A stretch of 16,814 nt of DNA from Actinomortierella ambigua (GCA_016098155.1 JAAAJB010000693.1:1-16814), one strand, 5' to 3'; counted from the first letter of the stretch, positions 1 through 10,725 are shown. A program made the numbers and translations. The notes: generated by a model not told the origin, from the letters alone.

Positions 1-27
1 TTTTTTTTTTTTTTTTTTTTTTTTTTT
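1..27. repeat. 27-base T homopolymer at the window edge
   Basis: The window opens with 27 consecutive T. On the minus strand this is a poly-A run lying inside the second intron of the lactone oxidase gene, 32 bases after the donor. It may be a real homopolymer in the intron or an assembly or contig boundary. The sequence cannot distinguish these. Confidence 0.9.
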
Positions 28-59
28 GCCTGTAACCTAGCACTGGCGTGATATCTTAC

Positions 60-729
60 CGATCCACAAAGGGAGTGGAAATCCGCTCCAGTACCATGAG
101 TGGCTGTTGCAAGGGCGCCTGCAATGCTCTGCTCTGAGATTGACCCCAGGCTGCTGAGCGCCAGACCATGAAGGTCCAGAATCTGATTTAGCTCCATCAA
201 TCGGATACCGGCCTCCACTGTCACCGTCCTGGCTTCCTTGTCAACTTTGATCAATCGATTCAGCTTGTCCGTGTTGATCATAAAGCCATCCGTACACGCC
301 AGGTCAGAAGGTGAGTGTCCAGATCCAATGGCCTTGACTTTTTTGCCAACGATACGAGCAAGATGGATGATCTATTTAATTTACAGCGAAGTGTGCGTCG
401 GTATCAAGCGAGAAAAAATGGTAGCGGATATTGAGGCTTGTGATTGATAGTAGTCTTACTTTCACGATGTCATCCTCTGTCTGAGGAGTAAAGTACTGCT
501 CGGGAACACAGCTGAATGTTTTTGCCCAATTTTTAAAGACTCGGCCAGTTGTGGTGATTGCCTTGAGCTCTAAATACAGCTTGGACGGCAGTATTTCCGA
601 GCCATCGGTGGACGCCGCTGGTATCACGGGTTTCTCATGAGCATCCTCCAGAGAAACAATCACTGTATCCTCGCTACCAAAGGTGGCCGACTCAACCAGG
701 GAAGGCGGCAAAGAGGGGCTATTGGACAT
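60..729 (-). CDS. ALO1: D-arabinono-1,4-lactone oxidase (ALO1-type), 5' part only
   Basis: This FAD-dependent enzyme oxidises D-arabinono-1,4-lactone in the last step of D-erythroascorbate synthesis. It is usually bound to the mitochondrial membrane. Two exons are visible, 729-460 and 371-60, joined in phase 0 across intron 459-372 (GTAAG donor, ATAG acceptor). A further donor at 59-58 leads off the window, so only about 194 residues are present. The FAD-binding PCMH domain starts near residue 66 with FKNWAKTFSCVPE. It contains GSGHSPSD (106-113), whose His109 matches the flavin-linked histidine of the family, then VTVEAGIRLMELNQ and a GALATATHGTG loop. Plant and animal L-galactono/L-gulono-lactone oxidases share this domain, so the ALO1 name rests on the fungal context. 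About 65 residues precede the domain, longer than I expect for yeast ALO1. The gene is divergent from the SART3-like gene. Confidence 0.88.
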
Positions 730-939
730 GGTTTGGGATGGTATAAAGGAGGAGTAGACTCAGTTTGCGAAGTTCAAGAAATGAGGAATGTCGTTGCAAG
801 GTGGCTTGGACACGTTCGAATTTCGTTGTGGGCAAGAATAGTTCTTGGGCTGCATAAGGACCACGTTTTTAAGTTTCTATGCATGCATGTTCACATGGAC
901 TTCTTTTCTAACACATCGCGCCCGCTCTAGCATCCAACA
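730..939. promoter_or_regulatory. Shared intergenic region of the divergent ALO1 and SART3-like genes
   Basis: Only 210 bp separate the two start codons, so both promoters and both 5' UTRs must lie here. A TATAAA-like string sits at about 742-747 on the plus strand, very close to the ALO1 start. No canonical TATA box is placed convincingly for either gene. Confidence 0.6.
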
Positions 940-3900
940 ATGTCAGATCACAGTAGCGACAGTGACAGCGACCATGCGATGGACGATGTTCAGGAGGAAA
1001 ATGCTTATGCCGAGGATATGCAGACCATCCAAGCGCTGACCGCCTCGCTTGAGTCGAACCCTTACCAGTACAACGCGTACACAGAGCTGATCACGCTACT
1101 CAAGAAGCAGGGGATGCTGGATGAGCTCCGCGCAACGCGTCGCAAGATGAGTGCAATGTATCCCTTGTCAGAAGGTACGCGGATTTCAACTTTTTATTGT
1201 ATGGGGGATGAAGCGGTGAAAGGCGATTGACACGCTTGCGATGATTGTTAGACTGATTAGTTTCTTTTCTCTATCCATCAATTCTGTAGAGCTCTGGATG
1301 AGCTGGATTCAGGACGAAATGAAGCTTGCAGACTCGGACGAAGAGAGTCAAGCAGTCATCAATCTATTCAAAAAGGCTACAACCGATTACCTCTGTAAGC
1401 CATTTTTTTCTCGATTATCGGGAACAAGTTTATGTGCACCACATTATGGAAGGTGACTAACGACATCGATCTCCCTGCATTGACTATTATAGCGGTGCCG
1501 ATTTGGGTAGCATTTACAGAGTTTATGGTTCAGGGACATGAGGATGTACAAGAAGGAAACGATTCGGCTCTTTTTACAGTGGATGCTGTCAGAGAAGTGT
1601 TCAACCAGGCATACGATGCTCTCAAGTGGCACATCCCCAAAAGTCACCTCATCTGGAACGCATGGCTGGCATTTGAGAAAGATATATTTGCGGAAAAAGC
1701 ATCGTAAGTCGAAATCGCATATATTCATGGTTATGAATGCATACTACCACGAGGTTTTTCTTGCTCACACGCTATATCTTTGTATTCAATTTCGCTTGTA
1801 GTCTAGATGATATCCAGCGAGTGAAGAAAATGTGCGTGGAGCGCCTCGCTGTCCCGCATATGGAACTCGAAAAAACATTCTCGGAGGAAATCTCTTCATT
1901 TGTCTCAAACTACCTGCCGACTGATTACGAGAGTACCATGGTGGAGCTGAGAGAAATTGTGGCACAGACTCGTAAAGCGCTATCAAAGCTGGAGAAGTTT
2001 GAACAGAGTTTGGTAAGCATCCAGAAAAATGCAGGCTCTATTTGCATTGGTCGTTTTCTGTCAACACGTTTCTTTACTGCTTCCTTTGCTCTAACTTTCT
2101 GATACCTCTCGACACTAATTGTAATAGATTGACACACAAAGCAGCATCGCCTCGTATGGAGAGTATCTCAAACACGAGACACGTCAGAACACCATCGAAT
2201 ACCACAAACTGAGGACATTGTATGAGCGTGCCGTGGCGAGTCAACCTCTCGTGGCAGCATTGTGGGATGATTACTTGGTCATGCTAATGGTAAGACCATT
2301 CAATCGCAGCGGAACAGGGTACCTCCTTACATCAAATCACGAATCAATATTAATGAAATGTTCACCCTCACGCAACAATTCCAAAACCAAATAGAATACC
2401 AAGCAGACGGGTCTTGACCGCGATCAAGTGATCCAGACGTGTGATCGCGCTGTGCGGAATTGCCCATGGTCAGGTGGTCTCTGGGCCAAGTATCTCATCC
2501 TTGTTGCTCTTCACTTGCGATCCAAAGCTGAAGCCGCCGATATATTTGAGAGGGCAATCGGGGATCCAATGTTGTCGGCGAATGCTGAGGAGCTTACAAG
2601 GGTCTGTCTGGAGTACAGCTCTTTCCTCCGAAGATTCATTACTAGCTCATCTGCGGATGATTTACGCCAGGAATTGCGACAGGTCTTAACGAAAAGTCAG
2701 CAATTGATCCTAGCGGCTGGCGGAGACCCTTACTTCAAGCTCGATCGCTTTTGGATTGACCTGGAGGCATTTGTTTTCGATAACCCTACCAGCGCTCGCA
2801 ACATGTGGAAGAATATTCTGGATGCTACCAAGACAAGCGCTTCGACTTGGCTCGAGAGCATCAACATGGAGCTGTATGTTTTTGCTGAATGGAGATGATA
2901 ATCGTGAAGTCTTGAAGGACGAGTTCTGTCATGGTATTAATCTCCCACAATCCTCAATCGTTATTACAGGCGCCTGGGCGATTATGATAAGGCGCGACGT
3001 CTGTTCCGTATGGCCGCTCAGACCAAGGGGTTAGACTGGCCCACCACCATGTATGACGCTTGGGTATCCTTTGAGCAAGAGTATGGAGGGGTCGAAGACC
3101 TCAAGTCTGTGTATATTGCAATCTCAAAACACTCGTCAAGCCTTGACAATTATCTTTCTCAGGTATGAAGATTGCCGGGTATGCTGAGGATCAATGTTTC
3201 TCTTCCTTTTCTTTCAGCATCTAATATGCTAGCAACTTCTGACCGTGCTATAGATGTATGGTCAAGGAACAACCGAGCCTGCCCAGCAATCAAGTGAGAT
3301 GGTGTATTCTCGAGATCGTTTTTCGCGGACTGATGGAAAGGTAAATGACGTGAGCGAATGGTGACAAGGCATCCCACGAAAGAAACGCGTTAAGATCCTA
3401 ACTTTTTTTTGGACAATATAGAAGCGGAAGGCCTCAATGGATTATAGTGAGTCAGCATATTCTACTGGTGCTCCTTCAAAGTATGTTCCGCTTCACCTGG
3501 ATGAATGTATAAAGATATTTTCAATGGTTCGAGCCGCCTACTTACAGTCATATTTTTGTATTTGTTAGGCAACAAAAACCAGCAACGACCTACCACCACA
3601 GTACAGGACGCGAGGAAGACACCTGTTTTTTCAAAAACTTTTCACCAGAAACTTCAGATGGAGAGCTGCAGGCTCTCTTTGCACAGGTAGGTCCTGCATT
3701 TTGTAATGTTGATGTATTCCTATAGCGAAATTTGTAAGGAAAGCACTAACTTTACCTTGTCATTGGTCGTTTTAGTATGGTACTATCGTTCGATTCAGTA
3801 TTCCTATTGACAAGGTTAAGAAGTTCAGGAAAGGATACGGTTATGTCCAATTCTCAGACAAAGTACGATGCAACGGTTTTACAGCGCCTACCACGCCTGA

Positions 3901-5029
3901 ATCAACATCCTGACCAGTTGTGAAGGAGTTGCTCACATCTCTTAACTTTCATACGGTTAACATAGAGCGAGGCCCGTGCTGCGTTGGAGCTTAATGGCAG
4001 GGATTGTGGAGGTCGAGGGTTGATTGTACAGATTTCTGATGTCACCCGCGCTCCTGCTCGTACTCAAGGCGCCCTACCACCGTAAGTGTCATGGCTGCAT
4101 CAAGAAAGGCACTAGTGCATTTGTTTGCATGTCAGCTCGGGAAAAAATCACGGTTACTCACGTACTTTTACGTCCCCAGACGACCTGTGGAGAGTACGCA
4201 TATCCTTCAAGTTGCAGGCATTAGCAACGATATGAAAGAGAGCGATATAAGGAAGCTCTTTTCTCTGGTAGGTCATGTAGGGCAAACACAGGCACGACGG
4301 CGAAGGTGTATGCCTCTTAAACCCTCTTCTAACTCTAATTTTGAATTTATAGCATGGCGAGGTAACGGATATCTTTATCATCCGCAAATCAAAGGTCGAC
4401 GGTCAGCCAGTGGCCAAGGTGACCTTCGCGAAGGAGGTAATGTAGACGTTAATTCTGACCAGTATATTGGTTTGAACCGTGTAGTATGTCACATTGATAT
4501 CCCTTTTTTAACGAGGTTGCCCACTTTTTGTTCTCTAGGAGGATGCCAAGAAAGCATTGGAACTGAATGGCACCTCCTTCATGTCATGTGCCCTCAAAGT
4601 CCAATATTGGACCTTTCAGTCTCAGAAACAGTTCAACAAGAATGTTGCAAAGATGGAATTCCAAGCAAATGCAGTCACACCGGCGACCACTGTCAGCGCT
4701 CCCCAAAGCGCTCCCCAAAGGTAATACTCTTTCGATACCATGCGGTGGGACATGAGGTAATTATTATAGAACTCTATTTAACTATTAATATTTGGTGTAT
4801 TAGTGTTACAATGGTGTCAAGACTCCAACCAAGAACATTGAGTGCGAGGAAGCCCATGCCACACCGGTCGAGGGCCTTTGCCCGGCCAACAGGGTCATTC
4901 GCTGCGTCATCATCGTCGTCGTCCTCTGCTACAGCAACAGGTTCAACAACAACAGCAGCAGCTCCGGCGTCCAAGTCGCAAGATGACTTCCGCAAGATAC
5001 TCCAGCAAAAGATGGAGCAGGCACAGTAA
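940..5029 (+). CDS. SART3: SART3/Prp24-type U4/U6 snRNP recycling factor, 16 exons
   Basis: This nuclear RNA-binding protein re-anneals U6 with U4 snRNA after splicing. Exons: 940-1174, 1290-1394, 1493-1703, 1802-2012, 2128-2289, 2395-2873, 2970-3162, 3254-3340, 3422-3480, 3569-3686, 3776-3862, 3966-4081, 4180-4267, 4353-4436, 4539-4720, 4804-5029. They join in frame to 880 aa, close to animal SART3. The acidic start is followed by helical HAT repeats (about 30-520, tryptophan-rich helices such as ELWMSWIQDEM and LIWNAWLAFEKD). A basic KKRK patch lies near 561-564. RRM1 (about 598-675) has DTCFFKNF and KGYGYVQF. RRM2 (about 694-770) has THILQVAGI and PVAKVTF. A Ser/Thr/Ala-rich linker leads to SQDDFRKILQQKM at the end, matching the LSm-interaction motif. 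The 3340 donor is needed in exon 8; a GTGAGA donor at 3294 would give an early stop. SART3 and Prp24 are orthologues, so either name applies. Confidence 0.9.
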
Positions 5030-5176
5030 CAACCGTCGAAGTAAGGGACTAGTTGAAATCAATGGACCGCCCGTGTTGGATCTTGGGCCTAGCTTCGTCC
5101 CATGGACCGTGAATTTCGCTAGAGGGAATGGTTGTAAAGAAGGATGAACGAAAAATAGCAATTAGTCTTGCAAATT

Positions 5177-6641
5177 TCATTTGTACTTTCGACCGAATGC
5201 GACTGTGCCGTCTCTTTTCCTTGAAGCATACTTTTTGTATCGTTGAATCCATATGAGCCAATAGGGGCATACGAATGTGAGAAAAGTCATGCCAAGAATG
5301 TAGATGACCATGATGGCTGGCGATATCTGGCTGAATAGTGTTGTTGCCGTGAGGAAGAGTGTAATTGTCAATGCCAGATTCCCTCTATTGGATGTGCTCT
5401 AGCATATTGAATTGAGGAGAACGGAGCAGAAAGAAAAAAAAAAGGCAAGCGTTAGGAGGAGCCTTGCACATTCTTAAACATTCAAACGGTCACCAAAAAA
5501 CACCACGAAAAGTTTCCTCCGCAACATACCTTAATTTGTCGTCGCAGCATTGGGAACAGGGCAAACCATTCGACCGCAAACGACATCAAGCTAAAGACTT
5601 CCAGATTTGTCTTGAATCGAGAAGCAAGCACAACAGAGGCGAAAATAGCAGCATTGGTCGATAGTGATCCGGGGTACTTTATGTTTTTCCGATTGCCACT
5701 TCCATAGTCGTGGAAAGCCAGATTAGCGAGAAATAGGATCACAGTCAGTGCCCAAATGGTATCTTCGGATGTCTTTTCCGTGAGCGTTTTCAAGATTGGT
5801 GTCAGTCCAAGCAGGGTCAAGAAGAACAGTATGGCGCCCTTAAAAATCTTCCACCCTATCAAAAGTGGAAACGCAAAGGTCATATGAGCGACTTTTAGTA
5901 TTTCCTCCCTTTCAGCCGCATAATTGACTCCGTCCACCGTGCACGCTTGTCTTCCTTACTTTGAACATTCGTTGTTTGGGTGAGCTTCGTATTACTCCAG
6001 TCCCAAAAACCATATCCGAGTGCCGTGCCGAGAGTCCCAAAGGTGATGAGGGCGTGCGGCGTCAAGCTCTTTATGGAATACATGTAGATAAAGATGGCGA
6101 CAAAGATGACAATTGACGAAATGTGTTGGCTGACGATAGTTGTTTCTAGGACCACCGACCAATACTCGTATTCCCGGACGTTGGCTATGGAATCAAAGAA
6201 AAAAATCCAGCACCAATGAGGTAGGTGCCCAATGAGGGTTGGTAATCAACGGTAATGCTCCATTGCCTCGCAAAAACAAAGATAAGAAAAGTAAAGAATA
6301 TTGTAAAATCTTCCAGCAAGCACGCACCATTCTTTTGGAGCTCCTCCAGAAATGTTTCGTCAACATAGTTGTCGGGATAGTCTTGTTTGACATAGAGTAG
6401 CTTCCGCCATGGTGACCGAAGTGGTTGGAGAGGTTGTGCAGTTGTGTTCTAGAAAATCATGAATAAGAAAGAAGAGGAGTCAGCATTTATTCGTTATGAG
6501 GCGAATGGTGAGAATGGAAACACTACACCCAGTTACCTGTGGAACATCTCGCCGAAACTCACAGAGCGGGCATGAGGCCTCGTTCTCGCGGAAGGGCCGC
6601 CCATCCCGCGGGCAAAAGTTGTACAGGGGCGGCTGCTGCAT
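5177..6641 (-). CDS. GPI2: GPI2/PIG-C, subunit of GPI-GlcNAc transferase, 5 exons
   Basis: This ER membrane protein belongs to the GPI-GnT complex, which adds GlcNAc to phosphatidylinositol in the first step of GPI-anchor synthesis. Exons in coding order: 6641-6537, 6448-6328, 6184-5960, 5855-5530, 5398-5177. They join in frame to 332 aa. Family hallmarks: WRKLLYVKQDYPDNY followed by VDETFLEEL (about 49-73), LTPILKTLTE (168-177), and SLSTNAAIFASVVLASRF (214-231). There are several hydrophobic spans and a basic C-terminus. Exon 1 adds 35 residues before the usual start. They include C10, C24 and C27 (FCPRDGRPFRENEASCPLC), a metal-site-like spacing I do not associate with this family. The start was chosen because exon 1 is fully open and joins in phase 0 through a good GTAACT donor. 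The gene converges with the SART3-like gene (147 bp between stops) and is divergent from CSN8. Confidence 0.9.
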
Positions 6642-6825
6642 CAGTGTCAGCTAGGAGAGGGCGAACAAGACAGCGACGTGGAGCAATGAGAACTGTGGGG
6701 GTCCAAGCAAGGGTGGGCATGCTCGAAACGGTCACAGCGGAGCTGGCGCGCACATGCCGCGTCTGCTGCACTTTCTTTCTTTCATTCACATTGTTCTTCT
6801 TCTTCCTCTATCCCCATACTTCACC
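6642..6825. promoter_or_regulatory. Shared intergenic region of the divergent GPI2 and CSN8 genes
   Basis: 184 bp separate the two start codons, so both promoters must lie here. The part next to CSN8 (about 6771-6820) is a TTC/CT-rich pyrimidine tract, a common fungal core-promoter feature. No TATA box is seen for either gene. Confidence 0.6.
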
Positions 6826-7939
6826 ATGACTCTTTCGGCCCAACATCTCATCGCACAGGCCGAGGAATGCCTCAAGGCTGGCCGCTTGAGTGAGCTGATT
6901 CCCATTTATGAGCAGCTTGAGTTTCAGGCAAGTCGGCTCCCTTTGCACTGTCAGCAAACAACCATGTGGTTCACGAAGTGGCATTGAATGCTAACCAGGC
7001 TTCACATTCCCCGCCCTTGCATAATAGGTGTCAGCCATCGAAATTGACGTGGTGCCATTGAACAAAGTCTATGAGCCACTCTTGTCGAGCTACTTGATTG
7101 CGCACAACCTGTAGGTGTCTTCCTTTTACCTTTTGCCACTACGTTTCAGCGCAACGGGGTAGATGCTGTTGACCATGATCAAACTGGCAAACTCAGCCTG
7201 CACCATTTCAACTTTTTTTAAATTTTAGGCCACTGGCGCGCAGCTTAGTGAGCAGGATCCCTGAGGAAGTGAAGGCCGGGGCGCCGCAGTTGCAGGCATT
7301 CGTTCAAGCCTTTGATCTTCTTTGGGAGCTGGAACGACAAAACACGTCACCCAAAGACGTGTACGAACTTCTTCGCCAATCACCCTGGGACACCACTAAC
7401 GCATCGCTGGCGGAGGCACTCCAAAGTAATATACATGGATAGGCTAGTGACAGGATTTGCCCCGCTTGTATCATTGCCGCAGTCGTATCGGATTGCACGA
7501 TTGCTCACGCTCTCTGCTTGGTTTTTGCTATATCCCTCCAACATAGACTCTATTCAGGAACGTGAATTGGATCTCCTTGCAATGGCTTACACTTCTGTGC
7601 CACTGTCCCTGGCAGCGTCGCGTACCTTGATGGACGAGAGCACCACCACAGAACGTAACGTCTTTTTCTATCTTCCAGGACTCTAAATGCCTCCGATTCC
7701 GTTTTTTATCGCCTTGTTAACGCATGTTTAACATGATCGTCTATTTCACTTTTTTGTTTTTTCGTCATATGGAATTGTCTCTAGATCTTGTTGCAAGAGG
7801 ATGGCGACTCGATGCCTCGACAGGACTGCTGTACCCTAAGGCACCGGAGCCCAAGGCAAACCGAGCGATTGGTGTTCAGGAGTTTACACAACTAGCAGAT
7901 ATTGTGGCGCATCTTGAGGTGCAGCAGGAGACCAGCTAG
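6826..7939 (+). CDS. CSN8: COP9 signalosome subunit 8 (CSN8/PCI family), 5 exons
   Basis: Likely subunit 8 of the COP9 signalosome, which removes NEDD8 from cullin-RING ubiquitin ligases in nucleus and cytosol. Exons: 6826-6927, 7028-7110, 7229-7425, 7547-7654, 7785-7939. They join in frame to 214 aa, close to animal CSN8. The protein is all helical: an N-terminal AQHLIAQAEECLKAGRLSEL helix, then PLARSLVSRIPEEVKA and DLLWELERQ, which match the CSN8/PSMD8/eIF3k domain. The winged-helix part ends near ADIVAHLEVQQE. Intron 1 appears to use a GC donor (CAG|GCAAGT, with AATAG|GTG as acceptor), because no GT donor nearby keeps the frame. The same fold occurs in Rpn12 and eIF3k. CSN8 is preferred from length and local similarity, so the family is firmer than the exact subunit. 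Confidence 0.72.
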
Positions 7940-8055
7940 GCCTGAGGAAGTACGCGGATTACGACCTGATTTCAGTCATAAACCAATGCTGAACGTACAG
8001 CACAGAGTAAAGAGACAAATTCAATTCAAATAGCTATGGTATGATACAAACGGGT

Positions 8056-8061
8056 TTTATT
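8056..8061 (-). promoter_or_regulatory. AATAAA polyadenylation signal of the kelch gene
   Basis: Reverse-complement AATAAA lies about 30 bases past the kelch gene stop codon, at the usual distance. A long A/T homopolymer stretch (about 8060-8095) sits between the stop and the signal. The 152 bp between the CSN8 and kelch stops must hold both 3' UTRs. Confidence 0.55.
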
Positions 8062-8091
8062 TTTTTTTTAAGTTTCTTTTTTTCTTATCTG

Positions 8092-9825
8092 TTATTGCTG
8101 TTGTCGTGGGGTATCTTGCAGGGTGATGGACGATAATGGTGATCGTTCCTTATGCTTGTCAGAGAACGGAGAGGTATCGTTGCTATGTACTGATGGCGGT
8201 GATGTGGACAAGGGGGGGTGGCGCTTGTGTCGCCGTTGTTGGTCGGTGATATCCTCCATTGTGTCGAGTTGGGCCTTCTCGCATGGCTGTGTGCTGCGTC
8301 GACTGTGGTTCCTCCTCTGTTTGTCATGCCTATCTGACCCCTTGTGCCTGGTCTTGCGCTCAGACTCGCGATGGCGATGGTGATGGTGATGGTGGTCTGA
8401 TGAACCACGCGTGGCCTCGCAATCGCGACATTCTTTTTCTTGCTTCCGCTTAGTCTGGTCTCTCCGTCTCTTAACAATGAGGCCTGCTATGACGGCACTT
8501 AACACAATGGCGATGCTAATCCCAAGCCCAATCTTGACAGGTTCCGAGATGGCCTTACTGCCGATAAACTCGTCCGTCCACGACCAATCCTTTATCAAGA
8601 TGACTGAGATAGGATTCTTGACAAATTCATTGCCTTGGTGGCCTTTAAAAATCGCGCATTAAAGAAAAAGGAGGATTGGTTAGCCCATTGGCTCCGAAAT
8701 ACCTCTTTATGTGTTGGAGCATGTGTGTGCGGATGGACGGAGGGGCAACGGAGGGAAAGGAAACCCCAGCCAGTCGAGTAAAGCCAGGATTGACATACCT
8801 CCAACAACAAGAATCTGCTCGCGAAATCCATACTCGCAGGTATGACCCATGATGCCTTGGGCCGGGGCATTAGAGATGGGGCGCTTTGACCAAACCCATG
8901 TATCAGGGTTCAAGATCCACGAGTCGGCAAGGGCGTTGTGAGGATTACCGCCACCGTGCATAAAGATCGCATCCTGGGCAAGGGTGATGGTGCAGGGCAT
9001 AAAGCGAGCTGCAGGAAGGCCCTCTGGGCCAGTGAGGTTGACTTTGGTGACCTGGATGTCGCTGGTGTTGGTAGTCAGGGCGGCAGACTTGCTTGACACG
9101 AGATAGGCGGTCGTAAAGTCGGCACATTGGGTTGGCAGGCCTGTGCTGCTGTCGACGTTGGTACAGCCGCCCATGATGAGGATGGATTCGAGCTGGTGAA
9201 TGTAGTGCATGATGGGCGCATAGAGGCCAGGGACGCCTGTCAAGGGCCCGGAGCGCTTCCACGAAAGGTCCTGTGGGTCAAAGTAGTTGATCTCGTTGCT
9301 GACGGCGTTGTTGGAGCCTCCAAAGAGGACAATATTTTTTAGGGTATTGTCGTAGGCCATACCGGGCGAGTTGCGTGGTGGGTTCTTCGAGTGGGGCTCC
9401 TCGCCTGGGATGTACGGGGCCTGTGTCCACTCTCTCTTTGCGTCATTAAAAATTGCGACAGGAGCGAGTCCGCTGTCGTTGCGCCCACTAGCGACAATGA
9501 TGCGGCCATCCGTGTCTGCGACGGCGGGAGCAAAGGCAGACTTTTCTGTCGCTAGCTCGGTCTCCCATGGTGGGTTGCTGCACTTGAAGGAGGATTTGAG
9601 AGAGACGGACATGTGTTGGGAGGTGTAAGAGGAGAGCATTGATAGGTTGGTGATGCCGCCATAGACATAAAGTCGCTTCAGAGCCACAGCCGAGGAAGCA
9701 AAGGTGACATGCTCGAAGCCCTGCGCGAGAATGGCCTGCGGAAGAGCACATCCTAACAGCATGAGCACCAGCACCCATGTCACTGCCCCTGCTGCTCGAA
9801 GGGGGCGGGAAGGATGATGCGTCAT
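8092..9825 (-). CDS. Secretory-pathway kelch-repeat protein with one transmembrane span and a His/Arg-rich tail
   Basis: Two exons, 9825-8799 and 8642-8092, join in phase 1 across intron 8798-8643 (GTATGT donor, AAAG acceptor) to give 525 aa. Residues 13-35 form a signal peptide that likely ends ALAQ-like (AILAQ). Kelch-type blades follow: RLYVYGG (51), RIIVASG (108), NIVLFGG (164), SILIMGG (214), AIFMHGG (286), QILVVGG (337). Four NxS/T sites (60, 117, 253, 263) suit a lumenal or extracellular face. A single span at about 380-399 (GLGISIAIVLSAVIAGLIV) is followed by KRRR and a roughly 125-residue basic tail with six consecutive His (426-431) and a CRDC pair. The topology is type I. The blade region resembles fungal galactose oxidase/kelch proteins, but I see no catalytic assignment. 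The start is the first ATG; the frame stays open further upstream only through the TGAG repeat, without another ATG. Confidence 0.82.
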
Positions 9826-9866
9826 GAGAAGGAGAAGGAGTATGAAAAGAATGCAAAGTGTCTGTG

Positions 9867-9918
9867 TGAGTGAGTGAGTGAGTGAGTGAGAGTGTGAGAG
9901 TGAGAGTATGTGAGTGTA
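9867..9918. repeat. TGAG microsatellite
   Basis: Six perfect TGAG units (9867-9890) are followed by imperfect GAGTGTGA-type units to about 9918. The repeat lies 42 bp upstream of the kelch start codon, so it is in that gene's 5' UTR or promoter. Confidence 0.9.
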
Positions 9919-9959
9919 GATGAGCTGAGACAAATAAGCCCAGGGCGAGACAACAAACA

Positions 9960-10540
9960 GATGGCCGTTGGGATGATTATTTGGGCAGGAGGATGAATGG
10001 AGGGAAGGGAATATGGAACGAGCAGCACCCCAGGGAAAGGAAAAAAAAGGGGGGGAAGAATGAATGCTCGGGGGAAGGAGAAGAGCGAAAGAATGAGAGA
10101 GAGAGAGCTAATTACTGGGGAGCTGCACAAGGGATTGAGAGGAAAGATGAGTGTGCCCAAAACCGTCGAGGACCTTTACCAAACGAGGCATAGTGTATGT
10201 TGTTGGACACCAGGGGCTTTCACCAACCGGCAACAAATTTGGGAGGATTGAGACAAAAACATCCATCCCCTATCTGAGTTTGCGCCTGTTGCTCTCGCAC
10301 CCTCTGCTGCTGTCGTGAGTGAGTGATCCTGCTGCTTTGCTCCATTCTCCGCTCTGCTCTGCTCCCTCGTATCTCCCTCTCTCCATTTACTGTTTGCTGT
10401 TGCTGTTGCTGACTGCTGTTGCTCTTTCTCTCACGCCCCCCTCTCACCCAATCAGGACCACCAACAACATCGATGTTGAGTACTGTACCTCTCCTCTCTC
10501 CCTCCCTCTCCCTCTCTATCCCCCCCCACACTTTTTTTAA
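9960..10540. other. Strand-biased low-complexity region: purine-rich then pyrimidine-rich
   Basis: The plus strand is strongly purine-rich from about 9977 to 10145 (GGAGG, GGGAAGG and GAGAGA runs). It becomes strongly pyrimidine-rich from about 10290 to 10540 (CTGCTG, CTCCCTCT and C8-type runs). Long reading frames here are compositional (poly-Gln or Ser/Pro-rich) and resemble nothing known. A 16-codon open stretch beginning ATG at 10147, followed by a GTATGT donor-like site, could be a first exon, but no partner exon was found. Confidence 0.6.
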
Positions 10541-10725
10541 TAATGTCTGACTGGCGCGCATACAACTGCAACTCTCCTGTTGGCCAACAAATACTTGTGC
10601 CCCTCCATTTCTCCGGCCACATTGAACACCTCATCATCCGCTGTTGAGCAGGATATCAGTATTTGAACTTGAGTAGTATCATACATAGATTGGAATCGGT
10701 AGGGGTAGATGGTGATGGAAAGGTT

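Noticed and set aside
3254..3293. Alternative short exon 8 of the SART3-like gene using the GTGAGA donor at 3294.
   Set aside because: Joined to the next exon it runs into a stop after eight codons; the donor at 3341 keeps the frame through to RRM1.
4091..5029. A 312-codon plus-strand open frame at the end of the SART3-like gene.
   Set aside because: It reads through four introns; only its last part (from 4804) and exon 13 segments coincide with real coding sequence. Splicing restores RRM2.
9826..9933. N-terminal extension of the kelch protein through the TGAG repeat (Ser/His/Leu-rich).
   Set aside because: It has no ATG (the upstream start would be TTG), it is pure microsatellite translation, and a good signal peptide follows the ATG at 9825.
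10220..10561. Minus-strand frame with a glutamine run.
   Set aside because: Composition reflects CTG/CT repeats on the plus strand; no domain, splice partner or signal was found.
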